Below, in pieces: positions 1-5,734 of a stretch of 11,207 nt of DNA. Where the stretch lies: the NCBI GenBank assembly GCA_958438955.1, contig CAUBTS010000064.1, positions 1 to 11,207 on the forward strand, written 5' to 3'. The position numbers and the translations under genes are program-made. The notes below the pieces were generated by a model, which was not told where the DNA came from, searched no databases, and worked only from the letters and a program-made list of their open reading frames with translations. The stretch is from an uncultured Collinsella sp. GTDB lineage: Bacteria > Actinomycetota > Coriobacteriia > Coriobacteriales > Coriobacteriaceae. Numbering within the stretch: position 1 is the stretch's first letter; each line of letters starts with the position of its first letter.

Positions 1-47
1 TCGACCGCCTCTTGCTTGTAGTAATTGGGAACCAGAAAGACCTTCAT
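1..47 (-). CDS. nadK: NAD kinase, N-terminal fragment cut by the window edge
   Basis: An ATG at 47-45 opens a frame that runs off the left edge and reads MKVFLVPNYYKQEAV. The ATG overlaps the tlyA stop as ATGA, the usual sign of translational coupling. A hydrophobic beta strand followed by a polar stretch (VFLVPN) is how NAD kinases begin (the first strand of the nucleotide-binding fold), and the order tlyA-nadK-recN is common in Gram-positive and actinobacterial genomes. NAD kinase phosphorylates NAD to NADP in the cytosol. Only 15 codons are visible, so the diagnostic GGDGT motif cannot be checked. That this is a gene start is fairly secure from the overlap; the name rests mainly on gene order. 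Confidence 0.6.
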   Translation of the reverse strand, partial: MKVFLVPNYYKQEAV

Positions 48-847
48 AGCGTTGCAGCTTTCTCGCTCATAACCGATACCTGGGATTGCAGCTCGTCTTG
101 CGAGCGATCGCCGGGGTCAAATCTCGTGCCGTACAGGAAAAACTCAACGTTGCCCTTGGCACCATGAATGGGCGACACGCACACATCGACCGGGAACAGG
201 CCCTTGGCAGCAAAGAGTTCAACCGCCGCCACGAGTGTATCGCGGCGCACGGCGGAATCGGTCACAATGCCGCCCTCGCCCACCAGCGCCGCCGGAGCCT
301 CAAACTGCGGCTTTACGAGCGTGCAGAATGCACCCGTAGGCGCCAGGCACGCCAGTACCGCATCGATAATGTTCGCGATGCTGGTAAACGAGACATCACA
401 CACAGCCAGGTCGATAGTGCCGGCATAGCCAAGCTCAGGCAGCTGCGTCACGTTTGTGCGCTCATGCAGCGTCACGCGATCGTCCTGGCGCAACGACCAA
501 TCGAACTGGGCGCGACCCACGTCCACCGAGACAACGGTCGCAGCTCCGCGCTTGAGCAGACAATCGGTAAAGCCGCCGGTAGAGCAGCCCACATCCAGAC
601 AGGCAAGGCCCGTCGGATTGATGCCAAACGCATCAAGCGCGCCTTCGAGCTTAAGACCGCCGCGGCCAACATAGGGAATGCGCCCCTTAACGTGCAGCGG
701 CAGCCCCGGGATCACCTTAAGGCCCGGCGAAGTCAAGCGCTCACCGCCACTCGAGACCAAGCCGGCCATAAGAGTGCGAAGGGCATCCGCGCGATCGGCG
801 CAGATGCCCTGTGAAATCAGTTCGTCATCAAGACGCACGCGTTTCAT
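44..847 (-). CDS. tlyA: TlyA family rRNA 2'-O-ribose methyltransferase / hemolysin A family
   Basis: 267 aa, the family's usual length. Residues 1-60 form an S4-type RNA-binding domain (VRLDDELISQG, then MAGLV). The rest is a Rossmann methyltransferase: SAM-binding LDVGCSTGGFTD (84-95), VDVG (108-111), CDVSF (150-154), VKPQFE (178-183) and GNVEFF (232-237). By alignment with mycobacterial TlyA, K66, D151, K179 and E235 match the K-D-K-E catalytic tetrad. TlyA methylates 16S and, in some lineages, 23S rRNA, which affects capreomycin sensitivity. The start is uncertain: ATG at 847 matches the mycobacterial N-terminus, but ATG at 856 and TTG at 859 are in frame and none has a strong ribosome binding site. 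It lies 35 nt after xseB and overlaps nadK by 4 nt. Function is secure at family level; which rRNA sites it modifies is not visible. Confidence 0.93.
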   Translation of the reverse strand: MKRVRLDDELISQGICADRADALRTLMAGLVSSGGERLTSPGLKVIPGLPLHVKGRIPYVGRGGLKLEGALDAFGINPTGLACLDVGCSTGGFTDCLLKRGAATVVSVDVGRAQFDWSLRQDDRVTLHERTNVTQLPELGYAGTIDLAVCDVSFTSIANIIDAVLACLAPTGAFCTLVKPQFEAPAALVGEGGIVTDSAVRRDTLVAAVELFAAKGLFPVDVCVSPIHGAKGNVEFFLYGTRFDPGDRSQDELQSQVSVMSEKAATL

Positions 848-882
848 GAATGCCATCAACCATTCGTATCCGGAGATGCGGC

Positions 883-1122
883 CTAGCTATCCTGGGATTC
901 GTTTGCCGCATCCTCATCGTATTCCTGCTCGAGCTTGTCGGCCTCACGCGGCGTCAACTCAAACTTGTCGACCATATCGACCGCGCGGGAGCCCAGCTCA
1001 ATCGCTTCGTCAAACAAATCGAGCGAACGCTCCAAGGAGGTATCCTTGGAGCGAACGGTAGCGATGATCTGATCCAGACGGTCCGAAATCTCATCAAAGT
1101 TACGGACAGAACCCTCTGGCAT
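883..1122 (-). CDS. xseB: Exodeoxyribonuclease VII small subunit
   Basis: 79 aa, the typical size. The sequence follows the family pattern of two helices: FDEISDRLDQIIATV (9-23), a turn with SKDTSLERSLDLFDEAIELG (25-44), then a third amphipathic segment and an acidic tail (EQEYDEDAANESQDS). XseB binds in several copies to the large subunit XseA, which carries the nuclease site; the complex degrades single-stranded DNA to oligonucleotides. ATG at 1122 has GAGGAG (1128-1133) five nt upstream, inside the end of nusB, and only two nt separate it from the nusB stop. The partner gene xseA, which precedes xseB in many genomes, is not here. Confidence 0.9.
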   Translation of the reverse strand: MPEGSVRNFDEISDRLDQIIATVRSKDTSLERSLDLFDEAIELGSRAVDMVDKFELTPREADKLEQEYDEDAANESQDS

Positions 1123-1124
1123 GG

Positions 1125-1709
1125 CTACTCCTCGACGGAGTCGATGTCAGCCTCGGCGGCGTCCGCATCCTCGGCCAGCACGCCAGCCTCAGCCTGAGCA
1201 ACCGCAACCTTGGCGGCAGCCTCGGCAGCCTGCGCCTCCTCGCGAGCGCGATCTTCGGCCAGCAGCTCCTGGTACAGGCCCTCGCCCGGCAGCTCCTCGC
1301 TGCGAGCGATCTTGCCCAGCACGCCGTTGACGAACGATGCGGACTGGTCGGTGCCATAGGCCTTGGCAAGCTCGACAGCCTCGTTAATCACGATGGCGTC
1401 CGAGACCTCCTCGTCGGTGAGGAAACGCATCTCGTAAACAGCGATACGCAGCAGATTGCGGTCGGCGCCGGGCATGCGCATAAGATCCCAGTTCTTGGCA
1501 ACGGATCGCAGAGCGCAGTCGATGCGGTCGATATGCTCGTAGGCACCGCGGCACAGCTCCAACGCATAGGGGTCGAGGGGACCCTTCGAGATCAGGAAAT
1601 CACCCTCGAGGACGCGCTCGAGCGGGCTGTCCGTGGCCTCGGCCTGGAACAGCAGCTGCAGCGCCTGACTGCGGGCAAGCGTACGCCCGCGATAAACCTT
1701 AAGGCTCAA
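1125..1709 (-). CDS. nusB: Transcription antitermination factor NusB with C-terminal extension
   Basis: 194 aa. The all-helical NusB/RsmB fold covers about residues 8-140: RGRTLARSQALQLLFQAE at the N-terminus, then DRNLLRIAVYEM (83-94), VINEAVELAKAYG (107-119) and SFVNGVLGKI (125-134), all hallmark segments. NusB pairs with NusE (ribosomal protein S10) on boxA RNA to prevent early termination in rRNA operons. Residues 142-194 are an Ala/Glu-rich, probably helical or disordered acidic tail not found in the usual 130-145 aa NusB. The start is TTG at 1709, supported by an AAGGAG site six nt upstream inside the last codons of the asp23 gene; only three nt separate the two genes. The neighbours efp upstream and xseB downstream fit known nusB contexts. 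Confidence 0.95.
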   Translation of the reverse strand: MSLKVYRGRTLARSQALQLLFQAEATDSPLERVLEGDFLISKGPLDPYALELCRGAYEHIDRIDCALRSVAKNWDLMRMPGADRNLLRIAVYEMRFLTDEEVSDAIVINEAVELAKAYGTDQSASFVNGVLGKIARSEELPGEGLYQELLAEDRAREEAQAAEAAAKVAVAQAEAGVLAEDADAAEADIDSVEE

Positions 1710-1712
1710 AGG

Positions 1713-2075
1713 TTACTCCTTGGGGAAAACGAGGCCGTCGATGCAAACGTCAACACGCTCGACCTCAACGCCCACCTGGGCATCGATGGCGGCGACCACG
1801 GCGGCGCGAACAGCCTCGGCGAGTTTCTTGAACGGATAGCCAAAGAACACCACGACACGCACGGTGAGTGCGAGCTTGTCGCCGACGACCTCGGCCTCGA
1901 CCGCCGGCTCGGAAGCCGGGGCCTTGGACGAGAGCATCATGGAGACAAGGTTGGTGGCAAGGTCCTTGACGCCAACGGAGGCGATGCCCTCGACATCGGA
2001 CACGGCGCGCGAGACGATGGCGGTCAGAACATCGGGCGAAATGCCGATGCCGTCAATCTTGATTTCCTGGGGCAT
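1713..2075 (-). CDS. Asp23/Gls24 family (DUF322) envelope stress response protein, YqhY-like
   Basis: 120 aa, the length of the short YqhY-type Asp23 proteins. The family pattern is visible: an N-terminal strand, ISPDVLTAIVSRAVSDVEGIASVGV (12-36), then a beta strand LALTVRVVVFFGYP (68-81) and the long helix KKLAEAVRAAVVAAIDAQVGVEVERVDVCIDGLVF. In Firmicutes, yqhY lies between the acetyl-CoA carboxylase genes (accBC) and nusB and is linked to fatty acid synthesis control; other members associate with the membrane or cell envelope. Here it lies directly before nusB, in the same relative place, but after efp rather than accBC. ATG at 2075 has AGGAGG (2080-2085) four nt upstream. No signal peptide or membrane segment is seen, so it is probably cytosolic. 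The exact role is unknown. Confidence 0.88.
   Translation of the reverse strand: MPQEIKIDGIGISPDVLTAIVSRAVSDVEGIASVGVKDLATNLVSMMLSSKAPASEPAVEAEVVGDKLALTVRVVVFFGYPFKKLAEAVRAAVVAAIDAQVGVEVERVDVCIDGLVFPKE
1716..1721 (-). promoter_or_regulatory. nusB ribosome binding site (AAGGAG)
   Basis: AAGGAG on the minus strand, six nt before the TTG start of nusB. It overlaps the final Lys-Glu codons of the Asp23 family gene. This site decides the choice of the TTG start, because no in-frame ATG lies near the NusB N-terminus. Confidence 0.75.
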
Positions 2076-2099
2076 GAGTCCTCCTAGAAGATTTGGTTG

Positions 2100-2663
2100 C
2101 TAGACGCGGGAGACGAACTTGCCGTCGCGGGTGTCAACCTTGATGACCTCGCCCTCGTTGAGGTACATGGGAACCTGGATGACAGCGCCGGTATCGATCG
2201 TGGCCGGCTTGGTGGAACCCTGGACGGTGTCGCCCTTAAAGCCCGGGTCGGTCTGGACGATGGTGGTCTCGATGAACATCGGCGGGGTCACGCCCATGAG
2301 CTCATCGTCGGCGAAGAGCAGCTGGCAGACGTCGTTCTCGCGCAGCCACTTGGAGTTCTCGCCCACCATGTCCTCGGGAACGGGAACCTGCTCATAGGAC
2401 TCGTTGTCCATGAAGATGTAGTCGGTGCCATCGTTGTAGAGGTACTGGAACTCACGGGTGGTGAGCATGACGCTCTCGAACTTGGTGCCGGCGTTGCAGG
2501 TGTTCTCGACGACGCGGCCGCTCTTGATGTCGCGGGTCTTGTAGCGCACAAACGCGCCGCCCTTGCCCGGCTTGACATGCTGGAACTCGACGATGGTGTA
2601 GACCTTGTCCTTGATGCGGAGACCGAGGCCGTTCTTGAAGTCGGCGGTAGAAATGGTAGGCAT
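2100..2663 (-). CDS. efp: Translation elongation factor P
   Basis: 187 aa, as expected. It has three domains: the KOW-like domain I (1-63, beginning PTISTADFKNGLGL), OB domain II (about 67-128) and OB domain III (129-187), which ends with the signature-like TGAVIQVPMYLNEGEVIKVDTRDG. EF-P binds between the P and E sites of stalled ribosomes and promotes proline-proline bond formation. The tip of the domain I loop is HVKPGKGGAF, with Lys34 at the position modified by lysinylation or 5-aminopentanolylation in other bacteria. The start at 2663 is chosen over a longer in-frame start because it gives the family N-terminus and has GAAAGG (2669-2674) five nt upstream. It is the first gene of the efp-asp23-nusB-xseB-tlyA-nadK unit, 24 nt before the Asp23 gene. 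Confidence 0.97.
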   Translation of the reverse strand: MPTISTADFKNGLGLRIKDKVYTIVEFQHVKPGKGGAFVRYKTRDIKSGRVVENTCNAGTKFESVMLTTREFQYLYNDGTDYIFMDNESYEQVPVPEDMVGENSKWLRENDVCQLLFADDELMGVTPPMFIETTIVQTDPGFKGDTVQGSTKPATIDTGAVIQVPMYLNEGEVIKVDTRDGKFVSRV

Positions 2664-2720
2664 AGCGACCTTTCTTGTTATGGGCAGAACGCACAAGCGT
2701 CCAAATTACATACGACAGAA

Positions 2721-2748
2721 ATTATACACTTGCAGACGGCGCCTGCAG
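2721..2748 (-). promoter_or_regulatory. Candidate sigma-70 type promoter for the efp operon
   Basis: The minus strand has a perfect -10 TATAAT (2726-2721). A weak -35 CTGCAG (2748-2743) lies 16 nt upstream. The start point would be near 2714, giving a leader of about 50 nt before the efp ATG. It lies directly behind the pepP terminator, as expected for a new transcription unit. An inverted repeat (TGCAG at 2731-2735, CTGCA at 2743-2747) spans the spacer and -35. Confidence 0.65.
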
Positions 2749-2756
2749 CGAGCGCA

Positions 2757-2800
2757 TAAAAAGAGAACGCGGGGCGTCCGAATCGATCCGAACGCCCCGC
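2757..2800 (-). terminator. Intrinsic terminator after pepP
   Basis: Nine perfect GC-rich base pairs (GCGGGGCGT at 2769-2777 with ACGCCCCGC at 2792-2800) enclose a 14-nt loop. On the minus strand the stem is followed by GTTCTCTTTTTATG, so the T-run starts about six nt after the stem, slightly further than ideal. It starts 23 nt after the pepP stop and separates pepP from the efp promoter. Confidence 0.75.
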
Positions 2801-2823
2801 CCCAAACTATCTACCGAAGTAGA

Positions 2824-3954
2824 CTAGCAGTCGATAACGTGCAGGTCGTGCGGGGTCTTGGTGAAGGGCTCGTAGCCGTTCTCGGTGACCACGCCGTAGT
2901 CCTCAAGGCGCACGCCGCCCACGCCGGGCAGGTAGACGCCGGGCTCCATGGTGACAACCGAGCCGATCTCGATGGTGTTCTTGCTGCGGTTGAAGTTGGG
3001 CAGCTCGTGGATGTCGATGCCCACGCCGTGGCCCAGACCATGGTTGTAGTAATCACCATAGCCGGCATCGCCGATGATCTTCTTGGAAAGCTTGAAGATG
3101 TCGTTACCCTCAACGCCCGGATGGATGGCGGCGACGCACTCCTCGTGCGTGCGGCGCACGAGTGCGTACAGGTCGAGCTGCTCCTGGGTGGGCTCGCCCA
3201 TCACGACAGTGCGCGTCATATCGGAGCGGTAATCGCAGTAGCCCGCGCCGTAATCCATGAGGACGAAGTCGCCCTTCTCGATGACACGGTCACTCGGCAC
3301 GGCATGCGGGTTGGCGGTGTTGGGGCCGCTCGCCACAATGGAGCCGAAGGCCAGGCTGTCGGCGCCGTTGGCGAACATAAAGTTCTCGAGCTCGTTGCGA
3401 ACCTGCTTCTCGGTCATACCGGGCTTAATAAAGCCGAGCATGTGCTGGAAGGCGGCGTCAGTGATCGACTGTGCATGGCGCATGAGCTCGATCTCCTCGG
3501 CATCCTTGATGGCGCGCATCTTGCGGATGTCGTCGTGCATCAGCGGCAGCATGCAGGCGACGGAACGGTCCTCCAGGCCGCGCTGAATACCCTGGTAGAA
3601 GTTAATCTGCATATCGTCCTCGACAGCACAGACACGGCACTTGTTAGCCGCAATCTTGCCGGCGACCCAGCCGGGGATGGTACCCTCGTCCATGTCGTAG
3701 ACCCAGGGGCTGCCGGCGGGCGTGTTCTCCTCAAAGCTGTTGAGGTAGCGCGAGTCGGTGTGGAACAGGCACTGGTCGACCGTAATAAACGCAGCGTGCG
3801 GGAACTCGAAGGTGTAGTCGAAGACGCCCTTCACGCCCGTAAGCCAACGAAGGTTGGCCTCGTCGCGCACCACGATGGCATCGTAGCCACGCTCGGCCAT
3901 CAGGGCACGGACACGCTCGATACGACCGGCAGGACCGGCAGCAAACTCAGACAT
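2824..3954 (-). CDS. pepP: M24 family Xaa-Pro aminopeptidase / prolidase-like metallopeptidase
   Basis: 376 aa, typical of the shorter Xaa-Pro peptidases. Residues 1-140 form the creatinase-type N-terminal domain (RVRALMAERGYDAIVVRDEANLRWLTG). Residues 150-370 are the pita-bread catalytic domain with all five metal ligands: D234 (LMDYGAG), D245 (RSDMTRT), H309 (GLGHGVG), E337 (TMEPGVY) and E351 (VRLEDYG). The conserved substrate-side His216 is in NPHAVPSD. The enzyme removes an N-terminal residue preceding proline, or splits Xaa-Pro dipeptides, in the cytosol; the two activities cannot be separated from sequence alone. ATG at 3954 has AAAGGA (3961-3966) six nt upstream. It lies between the aroB position and efp, as pepQ/pepP does in actinobacteria. 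A terminator follows. The symbol follows the family; pepQ is an alternative. Confidence 0.93.
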   Translation of the reverse strand: MSEFAAGPAGRIERVRALMAERGYDAIVVRDEANLRWLTGVKGVFDYTFEFPHAAFITVDQCLFHTDSRYLNSFEENTPAGSPWVYDMDEGTIPGWVAGKIAANKCRVCAVEDDMQINFYQGIQRGLEDRSVACMLPLMHDDIRKMRAIKDAEEIELMRHAQSITDAAFQHMLGFIKPGMTEKQVRNELENFMFANGADSLAFGSIVASGPNTANPHAVPSDRVIEKGDFVLMDYGAGYCDYRSDMTRTVVMGEPTQEQLDLYALVRRTHEECVAAIHPGVEGNDIFKLSKKIIGDAGYGDYYNHGLGHGVGIDIHELPNFNRSKNTIEIGSVVTMEPGVYLPGVGGVRLEDYGVVTENGYEPFTKTPHDLHVIDC

Positions 3955-4012
3955 GCAGATTCCTTTCTTGTTGTCTCAAGATAGACGGGACGGGTCTCAA
4001 CCGAACGACGGA

Positions 4013-4024
4013 ATCGCATGCGAT
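4013..4024. repeat. 12-bp perfect palindrome in the pepP leader
   Basis: ATCGCATGCGAT is a perfect palindrome about 60 nt before the pepP start codon. Copies of CAACCGA lie on either side (3998-4004 and 4028-4034). There is no T-run after it, so it is not a terminator. It could be an operator or a small RNA hairpin; chance is also possible. Confidence 0.5.
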
Positions 4025-4051
4025 CCGCAACCGATTGAAAACCCGCCCCTC

Positions 4052-4080
4052 AACATGATACGAAAGACGATGGAAGTCAA
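4052..4080 (-). promoter_or_regulatory. Candidate promoter for pepP
   Basis: The minus strand has TTGACT (4080-4075), five of six matches to the -35 consensus, just after the stop of the aroB-like gene. The -10 is uncertain: TATCAT (4060-4055) is a good hexamer but only 14 nt away, while CATGTT (4057-4052) has ideal 17-nt spacing but matches poorly. The 132-nt spacer holds no intrinsic terminator that I can see, so pepP may also receive read-through from the upstream operon. Confidence 0.4.
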
Positions 4081-4086
4081 TAAATC

Positions 4087-5196
4087 TTAGAGAAGTTCTT
4101 TACGAGAAGCCAAGTAGGCGTGAGCATGGCGCTCAAGAACCTCGTCCTCAACGTTCGTTAGGCGAATTGCGCCGAGTGCCGCGGGCAGCGGCAGCATGCT
4201 GCGGTTTGAGCGCGCGAACTGCTGTCTGCGGAACTCCTCGATATATGCGGCAGGCTCCAGATCGAAGGCAAGTTCCTCGATACCAAAGTCCTCCAGACAG
4301 TCATCGACCTCAAAGACGTAATCGATATCGAAGTCGCAGGCGTCGTGGGCAAGGCGCGCCTCAAAGCGCATGCCCTCGGACAACAGCTGGTAGGCAGGGA
4401 CCTGCGAAGCGGCATCGCCCAAGCAAGCGCGCAAGGTACGCTCCCCCGTCTTGCCAAAATCGAGCGCATGGCGGGCGCTCGGGTTCGTGGCCATCAGTAC
4501 GTCCTTGCGAGCAGTCTGAGACCATTGAACGGCATTGACGAGCGCGACCTCCTCGCCCGCGAGAATCTCGGGGACGGTCTCAATAAACTGATTCCAGCGG
4601 GACTTGCTGCTCGAAAGCATGGTGCCAACAAGTACCGCATAGCCGAACTTGAGGTCCTCGGGGTCCGCCTCGCGAACAAGATCGAGGTCACACACGACCA
4701 AACCCGGTTCGGGACGGAACGCGATAGCGGGAAGCGCATTGGCCGACGAGGCGACAAGCGGCTTCATGGTCGTCGCGACCGTGAGCATGGCGTCGAAGGT
4801 CGTCGGCAGCAGCGCGCACTCGGTTCGGCCACACCACTGGTTGGCGCACCAGCTAACAACCGAGCAGGTTGCGGCATCGCCAACGGCGACAACCAGATCG
4901 TCGCAGGTAACGCCGTTGGCAGACAGGGCGCCAAAGATAGCATCAGCATCGGCCAGCGTGGCACCAGCAGGCGAAACCTCGAGGACTAGCGGCGACACGG
5001 CAAAACCGGCGTCGACCAGCGCATGCTCGACGACTTCACCAAAACGCTCGGATGTGGCGGTGTTCCAAACGACCATCGCGCGCTTAGGCTTGCCCACGGC
5101 CGAGGCAAACATACGCGACAGCTCATCGAACGCACACAATCCGACACGGACATCGACGCTGCGGTTTTGGAAATTGATCAGTTGACGGCGAATCAT
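4087..5196 (-). CDS. Degenerate 3-dehydroquinate synthase (AroB) homologue, probable pseudoenzyme
   Basis: 369 aa, close to AroB length (about 360). Homology is visible throughout: AMVVWNTATSERFGEVVEHAL (40-60) for the first nucleotide-binding strand and helix, LLPTT (129-133) for VPTT, GLVVCDLDLV (165-174) for VVVDLDCL, and RHALDFGKTGERT (242-254) for RALLNLGHTFGHA. Key residues are gone. The GGGVVGD NAD motif reads VGDAATC (105-111). The metal Glu of GLAEVIKYG is V188 and its Lys is G191. The metal His of GHTFGH is K249, and that of LHGEA is S273. ATG at 5196 overlaps the aroK stop as ATGA, so the two are probably coupled. The gene holds the aroB place between aroK and pepP. The frame is intact, so it is probably a maintained protein and not a dead gene. 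Catalysis of DAHP to dehydroquinate looks unlikely. A regulatory or AroK-partner role is speculation. Confidence 0.85.
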   Translation of the reverse strand: MIRRQLINFQNRSVDVRVGLCAFDELSRMFASAVGKPKRAMVVWNTATSERFGEVVEHALVDAGFAVSPLVLEVSPAGATLADADAIFGALSANGVTCDDLVVAVGDAATCSVVSWCANQWCGRTECALLPTTFDAMLTVATTMKPLVASSANALPAIAFRPEPGLVVCDLDLVREADPEDLKFGYAVLVGTMLSSSKSRWNQFIETVPEILAGEEVALVNAVQWSQTARKDVLMATNPSARHALDFGKTGERTLRACLGDAASQVPAYQLLSEGMRFEARLAHDACDFDIDYVFEVDDCLEDFGIEELAFDLEPAAYIEEFRRQQFARSNRSMLPLPAALGAIRLTNVEDEVLERHAHAYLASRKELL

Positions 5197-5726
5197 AGCA
5201 GCCCACGCTCCAAAAGCATCTCGGCACAAAGGTAGGAAACGTCCTCGAAGGACTTGTTGCGAATATCAAGGGTAAGGTCGGCAGCCTGGCGATACAGCGG
5301 ACGGCGATGCTCAAACAGGCGCGCGGCATGCTCAGGCGAGCGGAAATCGGGGCGCGTGTCGGACCGACGAATCTGGCGAATCGAATCCTCGAAGTCGCCC
5401 TCGAGGTACACGCACGTACCCATTTCGTGCATCAGCTCAATATTCACCGGTGTCTCGACGATACCGCCCCCGCACGAAACCAACAGGCTGCGCTCACTTT
5501 GGAGCGAACGGAGCGCCGAGGTCTCGAGCTCGCGAAAACGATTCTCGCCCTCGGTCTCAAAAATCTCGGTTACCGACTTGCCGCAACGGCGCACGACCAG
5601 GCGGTCGGTATCGATAAAACGCCGCTTGAACATGGTGCCGACGTTGCGCGCGAGCGTCGACTTGCCCGCGCCCAAAAAGCCGATAAAGAAGATATGGTCG
5701 CAGCCGTGTTTGGTGTGCTGGGACAT
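5193..5726 (-). CDS. aroK: Shikimate kinase
   Basis: 177 aa, normal for AroK. Walker A is GFLGAGKST (16-24). The shikimate-binding motif DTD (39-41) gives D41. FRELE (64-68) supplies the conserved Arg65. The glycine motif SCGGG is at 84-88. The lid Arg is R125 (TRPDF), and R141 in HRRPLYRQAADLTLD (140-154) matches the second substrate Arg. The enzyme phosphorylates shikimate at the 3-OH with ATP on the way to chorismate. All expected active-site residues are present, although the lid reads RPDF where many AroK have RPLL. ATG at 5726 lies eight nt after the yqeG-family stop, with a modest AGG upstream. The downstream neighbour is the degenerate aroB homologue, so whether this kinase still serves a complete pathway depends on genes outside the window. 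Confidence 0.92.
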   Translation of the reverse strand: MSQHTKHGCDHIFFIGFLGAGKSTLARNVGTMFKRRFIDTDRLVVRRCGKSVTEIFETEGENRFRELETSALRSLQSERSLLVSCGGGIVETPVNIELMHEMGTCVYLEGDFEDSIRQIRRSDTRPDFRSPEHAARLFEHRRPLYRQAADLTLDIRNKSFEDVSYLCAEMLLERGLL

Positions 5727-5734
5727 AGCGAGAC

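Noticed and set aside
2605..3984. 459-codon plus-strand open frame opposite pepP
   Set aside because: Same in-register reverse-complement artefact, with low-complexity His/Val/Asp-rich translation. It also crosses the efp promoter and the pepP terminator.
4013..4024. Terminator for the alaS-to-aroB-like operon at the 12-bp palindrome
   Set aside because: The hairpin is short with a tiny loop and is not followed by a T-run on the minus strand.
4087..5196. Simple call of functional aroB
   Set aside because: Position and fold agree with AroB, but the metal ligands, NAD motif and catalytic Lys are replaced, so the functional name would mislead.
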